Shown here: positions 35,929 to 43,453 of the stretch, one piece after another | Position numbering within the stretch: position 1 is the first letter of the stretch | Layout: the number at the start of each line of letters is the position of its first letter | NCBI GenBank assembly: GCA_937892115.1 | Contig: CALAUI010000019.1 | Coordinates: 62,001-126,000, forward strand | DNA: 64,000 nucleotides | Direction of reading: 5' to 3' | Origin: an uncultured Clostridia bacterium | GTDB lineage: Bacteria; Bacillota; Clostridia; Oscillospirales; Acutalibacteraceae | Made by a program: the position numbers and the translations under genes | The notes under the pieces: generated by a model | Databases searched by the model: none | Told to the model about the DNA's origin: nothing | What the model saw: the letters and a program-made list of their open reading frames with translations, nothing else

Positions 35929-37191
35929 TTATTCAATTTCTATGGTTACGACAGGCTCGCCGTATTCACCGCCGCGAAGAAGCCAGCATTTACTGCCGTC
36001 CTCAAGACGAAGCGGAATATCCACTACGCCCTTCTCAACCTTGACGCCGCTGATGTCAGCATAAAGACGGATATTTGAGTTTTCGTATTCCGAAACCGCG
36101 GCAATGGGACCCGCAATCGTGACCGCGGACGCTGCAAGTCCTTTGACCGAGCCGTTTCCGCCTTTGATTTCAACGTTTTCGGGGGATACCGTCACGGATT
36201 TGGTGGCAACGTTTGCAGTCATGATAACAACGGTAAAGCCCTCAACTTCATCGTCAATAAGGCAGCCGTTATGTGCCTCTGCCTCGTCTGCGGTAACGTT
36301 AATAGTATTCATACCCGGCTGAAGGGAAGCGTAGTCAATTTCAATCGCAACGCTTTCAACATCGTTAATACTGCTGGGGATGAATCCGGCGCTGACGTTA
36401 TCGGGTGTGATTCTGAAGGAGGTGAAATTTTCATACTCCGCGGGAGCATTCACGAAATCAACGCTCATGCCGAATTCTTTTATCTGGTAAACGGGAATGG
36501 TAACGTCAATCCTGTCTCCGGCGTCAAGCTCGGAATACTTGAGTGACGAGCCGTCAACGGTAACCACGTTATAATCTGTTGAATAGGTAACGGTATCGTC
36601 AAGATTTCGGTTCAAATCAACATTTGCAACGATTTTTTCAATCTTTTTTACCTCAGAGGAAGGCCCGGTAACCTTGATGGCGTTGGCGGTGGGCTCACCG
36701 CAGGTAAAGCCGTCAACTGTATAGTCGTCAGCGTTTTTCAGAGTTATTACCGGCTCAAAAACCGCCGTCATCGGTCTGTCAAAAAACAATGAAACCGTAT
36801 CGGGAATGACGGAAACTATCTGGGTACTCGAATCGGAATTGTTGACCGTGGCTTCCACGGGAATAACGTATTCGCCCACCTCAAAAATCTTGCTCACGTC
36901 AACATTGACCATAATGTTTTCCTTGAAATCCTTACCGCCGAGAACGTATTTGAGTCCGCTTACGGTCACGCGGGACTCCGCATTTTCAAGGCCGTAGCAA
37001 TGAAGACCGTAGGTCTTTTCAACCGTACTGAGTGCGGGAGCATTGACGTTCAGCTCATAGAACGTAACGGTGGTCGGAACGTTCTTTTCAACTGCTATAT
37101 AGAGCCAGATAACGGAAGCGGCAAGCACCGATATGATTGCAAGAGCAACATTATGGCTCACTATTCTGTCTAATAATCCACGTTTATTCAT
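35929..37191 (-). CDS. cdaR: YbbR-domain protein CdaR, modulator of diadenylate cyclase
   Basis: 420 residues. One N-terminal membrane segment (VALAIISVLAASVIWLYIAV, about 16-35) and a long outward part with about four YbbR repeats, recognisable by recurrent blocks such as VKVTGPSSEVKKIEKI and AVTIAGPIAAVSEYENS-like strands. In Firmicutes CdaR binds and regulates CdaA. Start ATG 37191 overlaps the cdaA stop by four bases, so the pair is translationally coupled. The usual third gene glmM does not follow. Confidence 0.92.
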   Translation of the reverse strand: MNKRGLLDRIVSHNVALAIISVLAASVIWLYIAVEKNVPTTVTFYELNVNAPALSTVEKTYGLHCYGLENAESRVTVSGLKYVLGGKDFKENIMVNVDVSKIFEVGEYVIPVEATVNNSDSSTQIVSVIPDTVSLFFDRPMTAVFEPVITLKNADDYTVDGFTCGEPTANAIKVTGPSSEVKKIEKIVANVDLNRNLDDTVTYSTDYNVVTVDGSSLKYSELDAGDRIDVTIPVYQIKEFGMSVDFVNAPAEYENFTSFRITPDNVSAGFIPSSINDVESVAIEIDYASLQPGMNTINVTADEAEAHNGCLIDDEVEGFTVVIMTANVATKSVTVSPENVEIKGGNGSVKGLAASAVTIAGPIAAVSEYENSNIRLYADISGVKVEKGVVDIPLRLEDGSKCWLLRGGEYGEPVVTIEIE

Positions 37192-38090
37192 TTCTTTGAA
37201 CCTTTTCTAAAAATTTTGCCGAACAAACCGGCAGTATCCTTCTGCTTCGCCGTACCGATAACGTAATCTATCATTTTTTCACGAAGATCGCTCTCGGTGT
37301 AGTCACGGGTAAGCTCCCCTCCTATGGCAACGGAAATCTGACCCGTTTCCTCCGAAACAACAACAATAAGGGCATCGGAATTTTCACTCATGCCGATGGC
37401 GGCTCTGTGCCTCGTACCGAGTTCGCTGGGAATATCCCCTCTTGCGGCAAGAGGAAGAACACATCCCGCCTTGTATATCCTGCCGTCACGGACGATTGCC
37501 GCACCGTCATGAAGGGGTGATTTGGGATAGAAAATATTGCCTACAAGCTCGTGGGAAATAGCGGCATCAACGAGAGTTCCTGTATTGGTGATTTCCGTTG
37601 AAAGCAAGCTCTTTTCCATTACGATAAGTGCGCCCGTTTTACTGTCGGACATTCTCTGTACGGCCTTGCAGATTTCAACAATGGCGGAATTGACAACCTC
37701 TTCGGTATTTGCACCGTCACCGCCGAATACTGACCTGAAACCGCCTATATTGCTTCTGCCGAGCTTGGCAACAAGCTGACGGATCTCTTCCTGGAAAATG
37801 ATGACGAGAAGCAGGAAAATATTTGAAAATACGTATTTGAAAAGATAGGAGGTGACCTCCATATTGAAAATAATCGCAATCAGGTACATCAGAGCGAGGG
37901 CAACAAGTCCCTTGACGATATAGAGTGCCTTCGTACCTCTGATAAGTCGGATACCGAGAAAAATAACGACCGCAACAAAAATAATATCCAGTATATCGGA
38001 AATGCTGAAGCTCAGAGATGCGATTTTATTGAAATAATCGATGAACTTTGCGGAAAAGCTCTCGCTGAAGGTTACGATATCAAGATACAT
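37188..38090 (-). CDS. cdaA: Diadenylate cyclase CdaA (c-di-AMP synthase)
   Basis: 300 residues. Three N-terminal membrane helices lie within 25-100. The DAC domain has both catalytic motifs intact: SPLHDGAAIVRDGR and GTRHRAAIGMSE. It makes c-di-AMP, which controls potassium uptake and wall homeostasis. Followed by cdaR with a four-base overlap. The C-terminus is basic (FRKGSKK). Start ATG 38090. Confidence 0.96.
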   Translation of the reverse strand: MYLDIVTFSESFSAKFIDYFNKIASLSFSISDILDIIFVAVVIFLGIRLIRGTKALYIVKGLVALALMYLIAIIFNMEVTSYLFKYVFSNIFLLLVIIFQEEIRQLVAKLGRSNIGGFRSVFGGDGANTEEVVNSAIVEICKAVQRMSDSKTGALIVMEKSLLSTEITNTGTLVDAAISHELVGNIFYPKSPLHDGAAIVRDGRIYKAGCVLPLAARGDIPSELGTRHRAAIGMSENSDALIVVVSEETGQISVAIGGELTRDYTESDLREKMIDYVIGTAKQKDTAGLFGKIFRKGSKK

Positions 38091-38120
38091 AACAATACCA
38101 CCCGTTTAGTTGTACATTTA

Positions 38121-38149
38121 ATAATAGCACAGCAAAATCCCGTTTTCAA
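38121..38149 (-). promoter_or_regulatory. Promoter of cdaA-cdaR
   Basis: On the minus strand TTGAAA (38149-38144), a 17-base spacer, TATTAT (38126-38121). The -35 box is within the hairpin that terminates the ispF operon. Confidence 0.68.
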
Positions 38150-38160
38150 TCAAATCGGGA
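38132..38160 (-). terminator. Probable terminator after ispF
   Basis: TCCCGATTT pairs with AAAACGGGA (one A-A mismatch) around a five-base loop, followed on the minus strand by TTTTGC. Modest stem; 17 bases after ispF. Confidence 0.55.
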
Positions 38161-38176
38161 ACTGTTAACAAAAAAT

Positions 38177-38656
38177 TCAGTTGTTCTTTTCAACAAGAGC
38201 AATCGCCTGAGCGGCTATACCCAGTCCCTCGCCCGTAAATCCCATTTTTTCCTCGGTGGTCGCCTTAACGCTGACCGAGGAAACGTTTATATCGCAGACA
38301 AGGGCGATATTTGCCCTCATCTGAGGAATCCAGGGCTTCATCTTAGGCGCCTGCGCAATAATCGTAGAGTCAATGTTAACGATGGAGAAGCCGTTATTTT
38401 TCAAGTGCTCCGCCACTTTTTTAAGCAGAATGAGACTGTCTGCGCCCTCATATTGAGGGTCGTTATCCGGAAAGAGACAGCCGATGTCTCCGAGTGCCGC
38501 CGCTCCGAGCAGGGAATCGGCAATCGCATGAAGCAGAACGTCCGCATCGGAATGCCCCAGCAGACCTCTTTCATATTCAATTTCCACACCGCCGACAATG
38601 AGCTTCCTGCCCGCGGCTAAGCGGTGAACGTCATAACCCTGTCCTATTCTAAGCAT
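38177..38656 (-). CDS. ispF: 2-C-methyl-D-erythritol 2,4-cyclodiphosphate synthase
   Basis: Fifth enzyme of the MEP isoprenoid pathway. 159 residues with the metal motif in GYDVHRL and LLGHSDADVLLHAIADSLLG, and the C-terminal EEKMGFTGEGLGIAAQAIA. It overlaps the TOPRIM gene by 13 bases and is the last gene of the alaS-led operon. It shows the organism uses the MEP route rather than mevalonate for isoprenoids, including the undecaprenyl carrier of wall synthesis. Confidence 0.96.
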   Translation of the reverse strand: MLRIGQGYDVHRLAAGRKLIVGGVEIEYERGLLGHSDADVLLHAIADSLLGAAALGDIGCLFPDNDPQYEGADSLILLKKVAEHLKNNGFSIVNIDSTIIAQAPKMKPWIPQMRANIALVCDINVSSVSVKATTEEKMGFTGEGLGIAAQAIALVEKNN

Positions 38657-39246
38657 CGGGATTCCTCCAGTTTTGCAGTATCCTCCGACAGGCGTTCGTA
38701 GGTGGTAATGCAGTTGAGCACCTGAACAAGCGAATTAGCGGTAAGGCGTTGAGGAAGATTATAAAATTCAAGCAGTTTTTTCCTTTTTGACGCGCTGTCC
38801 GGCTTTCCGCTGTAACCGAGCTCATAAAGGTCCTGCTTGGTAATGGGCCTCACGGGTTTTTCAACCTTCTCACAAAGCACACCTGCCCTCTCAAGCGCTT
38901 CCAGAATAACGCTTTCGGGCACGCCTTCAACACCGAGCTTGCCTTCCTTTGACGCCTCGGTCTTACGCCTTTCCTTACCGAAAATATCGGGGATATATGC
39001 ATTTGTAATGTATTTTTTATCAACGGTCGAGCCGATGAAATTCCTGATGATGAAGCCGGCGGAATCGCTGTCGGTAATCACAAGAATACCGTTCTTTTCC
39101 GCAAGCATACGGATAAGCTTCTGCCTTTCCTTATCCTTGAAAATACCGAAGCCGTCGGTACAGATTATGGGGGCATCGATTATGTTGGAAAGCTTGATTT
39201 TATCGTACTTTCCCTCTACGATAACCGCCTGCTTTATCTTTATCAT
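38644..39246 (-). CDS. RNase M5-like TOPRIM protein (DUF4093)
   Basis: 200 residues. TOPRIM motifs VIVEGKYDK near the start and VITDSDSAGF near 56 are intact; the C-terminal half matches the DUF4093 extension. RNase M5 matures 5S rRNA and carries this layout, but close paralogues have other uses, so the exact RNA substrate is not certain. It lies one base after holA, with which it is coexpressed. Confidence 0.8.
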   Translation of the reverse strand: MIKIKQAVIVEGKYDKIKLSNIIDAPIICTDGFGIFKDKERQKLIRMLAEKNGILVITDSDSAGFIIRNFIGSTVDKKYITNAYIPDIFGKERRKTEASKEGKLGVEGVPESVILEALERAGVLCEKVEKPVRPITKQDLYELGYSGKPDSASKRKKLLEFYNLPQRLTANSLVQVLNCITTYERLSEDTAKLEESRCLE

Positions 39247-39247
39247 A

Positions 39248-40285
39248 TTATCTCCCGCCCGTCCTTGTCAGAAGCACAAGAGTCTGCTCAAGGACCTGCT
39301 TTTTATCAAGCGACGTACTTTTGAGTGCGGAATCCGCATCGGCAAGAATTTCAAATATACGGGTAAGCTGTTCAAAGGATAAGGAGCCGGCAAGCCCGGT
39401 CATTTTTTTAAGACGCCAGTCCTTGCCCTTGTATGCGGGATAACCGACTTCAAGCTCGCCGAGAGACTTACCCGCCTTAAGGGTCGCCTTGACTCTGTAA
39501 ATATCGGCATACTGGGAATTGACAGCACCCAGAATCTTGTATTCATCCTCACGCTGGGCAAACAGGGCTGAAAGCATACGGAATGCTTTATCAAAATTAC
39601 CTGCCGTAAGCTCGTCTATCATATCGTAAACTTTGGTTTCAACGGATTTGATACAAACGGCATCAACGTCGGATTTCGTGATGACGTCACCGCCGTAGGC
39701 ACAAACCTTTTCAAGCTCGTTATTGAGCAGATTTAGGTCGTTTCCGACACTGTTTATAAGGTAGGATGCAACGCCCTTGTCAAATTTTTTGCCCCTCTTA
39801 ACCGCACCTTTTTCAAGGATGGAAGAAATTTCGTACGGAGTCTTTCTGTTGAATTTTACAACGTATGCAAGCTCCGAAAAGAGCTTGACAACGGGTGCAA
39901 ATTCCTTTGCCTTCGGCTGGGAAGCGGGATAAGAGAAGATAAGACAGTTATCCTCGGGATTATCCGTAAGAAGCTCACGAAGGGCATCCATATCACCCTT
40001 ATCCAGTTCCTCAACGGGATAATTCTTAACCAGAACGCACTTACTTTCCGCCATCATGGGAACAGCCATTGCATTCTCATATATTTCCGAAAGGTCTTTA
40101 TCCTCCTTGCCTTCCTTATCAAAGACGTGAAGGTTGAAATCATAAAAGGATTCGTCAACGCATGCCTTGATAAGCTTGTCGGTATAAACCTTGACCAGGT
40201 AATCCTCATCGCCGCACAGAAGATATGCGCCAACGGGAGCTGATTTGATTTTCAGTTTGAGGTCGGCCTCTGTGAGTTCAGGCAT
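39248..40285 (-). CDS. holA: DNA polymerase III delta subunit
   Basis: 345 residues. Clamp-loader wrench that opens the sliding clamp. AYLLCGDEDYLVKVYTDKLI begins the AAA-like fold without a functional P-loop; KFNRKTPYEISSILEK and LEKVCAYGGD are typical of the middle region. The comEC-holA order is common in Firmicutes (followed there by rpsT, which is here elsewhere). AGAGGG stands ahead of ATG 40285. Confidence 0.93.
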   Translation of the reverse strand: MPELTEADLKLKIKSAPVGAYLLCGDEDYLVKVYTDKLIKACVDESFYDFNLHVFDKEGKEDKDLSEIYENAMAVPMMAESKCVLVKNYPVEELDKGDMDALRELLTDNPEDNCLIFSYPASQPKAKEFAPVVKLFSELAYVVKFNRKTPYEISSILEKGAVKRGKKFDKGVASYLINSVGNDLNLLNNELEKVCAYGGDVITKSDVDAVCIKSVETKVYDMIDELTAGNFDKAFRMLSALFAQREDEYKILGAVNSQYADIYRVKATLKAGKSLGELEVGYPAYKGKDWRLKKMTGLAGSLSFEQLTRIFEILADADSALKSTSLDKKQVLEQTLVLLTRTGGR

Positions 40286-40288
40286 AAT

Positions 40289-42493
40289 TTACCCTCTTTC
40301 AACGTTTATTTTTCCGTTAAATCCGTAGATTGTAATATCACCGTTTCCTGCGGTGGCACAACAGCTGATTCCCTTTGATATCAACTGATTCTGGTATTCA
40401 CAGCCGTGTTTTTCATCATCTGAAATTACCATCATTCCGAGGCCGTCAAAGGCAAATTCATCGGGGTATTTTCCGCCGCAGACTACCACGTCACAGTCGC
40501 TCGTTTCTCTGTCAAGAGAACAGATTTCAACGCCGTATGAAGGCAGGAAAAGTGCCTTGATTTCATCGGTTTTTACTATATATGCCTCCCTGCCGGAGGA
40601 GTCGTGACAGACGGAAATTTCTATATTTCCGCTGTTATATTTATCTTTGATTTTTTCACTTTTACCGTTACTGAGCTTTGCTCTGACGGAGTAATCCTCC
40701 GAGCTGCTGAACAGCTTTTCCGGTGTAAACGAAGACATTACCGTATCGTAATAATCAGGGTTGAAATTTTCTTCTCCGGGAAGAATAAACGCATCGATTT
40801 TACCGGAGGACAGATTCATCGCCTGACTGATTTTATAGCCACCGTCGTAGTCGTCGCCGGAACAGCCCAATAATATAGTTTCATTTTTATATGATATGAC
40901 CGCCGTAAGTCCCCTGCCGACATCCGTGACCGTGATTCTCGTCCTCTGCTTATCCGCAAAGCTGAAAGTACAGACCGAAACAACAAAAATCAGACACAGA
41001 GCCGCCGAGGCGGGAGCGAGTATCTTTTTTCCCGAATATTCAACGAGAGCAAAAAGAGCACCCGCGGCAAAAAGAACGCAGAGTATGATACAGGCATCCT
41101 TTTCACTCACCCGTATTTCGGAAAGTCCGCTTCCGGAAATAAAGGATGCGATTTTAAGAATACATTTTGCGATAATGCCTGCGATAAAAGCGGGAATATT
41201 GATAATTGACGTGCTTATCATCGCAATGACTGCGCCTAAGGCGGCACAGACCATACATACCTCCGCAAGTCCCACTATAATCAGATTTGAGGGAAAAACG
41301 CTGAAATTGAAGCTTCTGTATACGGAAAGCGATACGGGAGAAGTAAACATCGCCGCACTTGCCGTAACGAGAATCAATTTGACCTGCTTTTCAATATAGA
41401 TAAAGCCGTGATGCCTATCGGAAAATTTGTTTATTATGGGGAAAATGTATTCACTGCAAAGAATGATTCCCAGAGTGGCAAGCACCGAAAGCTGTAAGCT
41501 GACGGACCCTGCCGAAAAGGGATTGACAGCGGAAATCAGACAAATCGAAACACCCAGGGAATTAAGTGAATCGTGTCTTCTCGAAAGGATAACCGACAGC
41601 AGATAAATAATCATCATTATACCCGCGCGGACTACCGAATAGGTCATACCCGTAAGGAGCATAAAGAATATTTCGGCGGGAATCATTATGATGCACGCTG
41701 CCGTTTCCTTAATCTTCAGTTTTTTCAGAACCCAAAGCAGTGCAAGAGACCACAAGGAAATATGAAGTCCCGAAACGCATATAATATGAGTGATTCCGCA
41801 GTTTTTAAGCCAATTATAAGCTTCGCGGGAAAGGTCGCTTCTGTCACCGAGGACAAGTGCCTTTGCCAAAGCACCCGGGTCACCGGGAAGCACGGAAGTA
41901 ATTGAACTGCCGATATCATTTCTGAGATTCGCAATCATTTTACCGATACTGAAGGAATCGGTTTTATTTATGGTAAATTCACCGGTATCACTGCGGGCAC
42001 CGATGAAGGTATTTTCGGATTTATATGATGCCGTCATTTCATCCGATGAGGCACCTAATCTATAGAAATAAAAATTACCGTCTATTTCGTCATAGGGTGA
42101 AATATCCTGCTTGCCCGAAAACATAAGGCGAAGCTTGACGCTGCATTTTTCGCCGTCGGTTTCAACAGCTTTCGCTTTATAATAATACTTTCCGTAATTA
42201 TATTCGGGAGAGTCGGTAACGACGATTTTTGCGTCATGGGTACTGCCCGCAAGCTTTAACTGCGGATAGTAATAAAATTCATTCACGAGTATCAGCATCA
42301 GGCAGGCAACCGCCGTACCCGCAAGGGCAACCGGTATAGCCGGCTGCCTGCGGATATTTCTGATGACAACACTTAAAAGCAATGCCGTGACCGCAGAAAG
42401 AAAAACGATCAGTACCGTCAGAGACGGGGCATTGTAAAGAACCGCGAGAACAAAGAATACCGTAAGGCCTATGAGGGCAAACGGACGCGGCAT
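40289..42493 (-). CDS. comEC: ComEC/Rec2 DNA-uptake channel with degenerate metallo-beta-lactamase domain
   Basis: 734 residues. N-terminal membrane segments and DUF4131-like outer region, then the Competence domain with GDRSDLSREAYNWLKNCGIT and HIICVSGLHISLWSL, about ten membrane helices in total. The C-terminal 220 residues align in order with a ComEC hydrolase domain but the key residues are gone: ITVTDVGRG replaces DVGQG and no HxHxDH motif follows. So it probably keeps channel function without nuclease activity. The ATG at 42493 has a weak ribosome site. Member of the alaS-led operon. Confidence 0.9.
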   Translation of the reverse strand: MPRPFALIGLTVFFVLAVLYNAPSLTVLIVFLSAVTALLLSVVIRNIRRQPAIPVALAGTAVACLMLILVNEFYYYPQLKLAGSTHDAKIVVTDSPEYNYGKYYYKAKAVETDGEKCSVKLRLMFSGKQDISPYDEIDGNFYFYRLGASSDEMTASYKSENTFIGARSDTGEFTINKTDSFSIGKMIANLRNDIGSSITSVLPGDPGALAKALVLGDRSDLSREAYNWLKNCGITHIICVSGLHISLWSLALLWVLKKLKIKETAACIIMIPAEIFFMLLTGMTYSVVRAGIMMIIYLLSVILSRRHDSLNSLGVSICLISAVNPFSAGSVSLQLSVLATLGIILCSEYIFPIINKFSDRHHGFIYIEKQVKLILVTASAAMFTSPVSLSVYRSFNFSVFPSNLIIVGLAEVCMVCAALGAVIAMISTSIINIPAFIAGIIAKCILKIASFISGSGLSEIRVSEKDACIILCVLFAAGALFALVEYSGKKILAPASAALCLIFVVSVCTFSFADKQRTRITVTDVGRGLTAVISYKNETILLGCSGDDYDGGYKISQAMNLSSGKIDAFILPGEENFNPDYYDTVMSSFTPEKLFSSSEDYSVRAKLSNGKSEKIKDKYNSGNIEISVCHDSSGREAYIVKTDEIKALFLPSYGVEICSLDRETSDCDVVVCGGKYPDEFAFDGLGMMVISDDEKHGCEYQNQLISKGISCCATAGNGDITIYGFNGKINVERG

Positions 42494-42517
42494 AAGAGTT
42501 CACATCCAGTCGGAAAA

Positions 42518-43057
42518 TTATTTTTCAATAAGAGGAATTACGCCGAGGAAGGTAATATCGTCTCTCTCTGCGGCATCACCCTCTGCAAGAACAGCGGCCT
42601 CTGCAACGATATCACAGTCAAACTTTGAAAGAAGCTCTTCCATGGCTTTAAGGGATTCACCCGTTGAGATAACGTCATCAAGGATTACGACCTTCTTACC
42701 CTTGATCTGTTCACCGTCAACACCGTCAAGGATAAGTGTCTGAACGGCATCGGTGGTAATAGAACGGACGTTAACGGTTACGGGGTCTTTCATATAGAGC
42801 TTTGCTCTCTTGCGGGCTACGAAATACTTCTTTCCGCTCTGTCTGGACATTTCGTAAGCAAGGGGAATGCTCTTTGCTTCGGGAGTGACGATATAGTCAA
42901 ACTCGGGAAGTCTCTTGAGAAGCTCGGAGGAAGCGTGCATCGTAAGCTCAACGTCGCCGAAAATAATGAAAGCGGCGATATCAAGATGCTCATTAAGCGG
43001 GCAGCGGAGAAGGTCTCTCTTCATACCTGCTATGTCAACGGTATAATATTTATCCAT
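42518..43057 (-). CDS. apt: Phosphoribosyltransferase, adenine PRTase-like
   Basis: About 179 residues. PRPP-binding motif VVILDDVISTGESLKAMEEL (about 125-145) and the flexible-loop region ARKRAKLYMKDP are present, as in adenine and xanthine PRTases. The N-terminus (MDKYYTVDIAGMKRDLLRCP) is not that of standard Apt, so the base specificity is unsure. ATG 43057 has AAGGAG about 8 bases ahead; an ATG at 43063 is too close to it. Salvage of purines by PRPP is the probable role. Confidence 0.75.
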   Translation of the reverse strand: MDKYYTVDIAGMKRDLLRCPLNEHLDIAAFIIFGDVELTMHASSELLKRLPEFDYIVTPEAKSIPLAYEMSRQSGKKYFVARKRAKLYMKDPVTVNVRSITTDAVQTLILDGVDGEQIKGKKVVILDDVISTGESLKAMEELLSKFDCDIVAEAAVLAEGDAAERDDITFLGVIPLIEK

Positions 43058-43099
43058 AATCATATCTCCTTAAATAAATTTCAGAATAGTTTACTCGTA

Positions 43100-43438
43100 T
43101 CAGCCGGCGGGCCAGCCGAAGGTCCTGCCGCCCATAAGGTGGAAATGAAGATGCTTTACGGACTGACCTGCGCAGTCGCCGCAGTTTGAAACGACACGGA
43201 AGCCGTCATCAAGTCCCTTTTCCTTTGCGATGATTGCCGCTACCTCAAAGATATGAGCAACAACGCCGGAATTTTCCTCATTGATATCCGCCATTGAAGT
43301 AATGTGAGTCTTGGGAATGATAAGAACGTGAACGGGTGCCTGGGGCTCAAGGTCATTGAAGGCAACCACGGTATCATCCTCATATACCTTCGTTGAGGGG
43401 ATTTCGCCTGATGCAATTTTACAAAAAATACAATCCAT
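43100..43438 (-). CDS. HIT-family nucleotide hydrolase (HinT)
   Basis: 112 residues. CIFCKIASGEIPSTKVYEDD at the start and the histidine triad HLHFHLMGG near the end identify a HinT purine nucleoside phosphoramidase. HinT enzymes can clean up aminoacyl-AMP adducts, which fits the position 15 bases after alaS. The initial Cys pair (FCKI) matches zinc-binding members. Confidence 0.94.
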   Translation of the reverse strand: MDCIFCKIASGEIPSTKVYEDDTVVAFNDLEPQAPVHVLIIPKTHITSMADINEENSGVVAHIFEVAAIIAKEKGLDDGFRVVSNCGDCAGQSVKHLHFHLMGGRTFGWPAG

Positions 43439-43453
43439 GATTATTCCTCCCGT

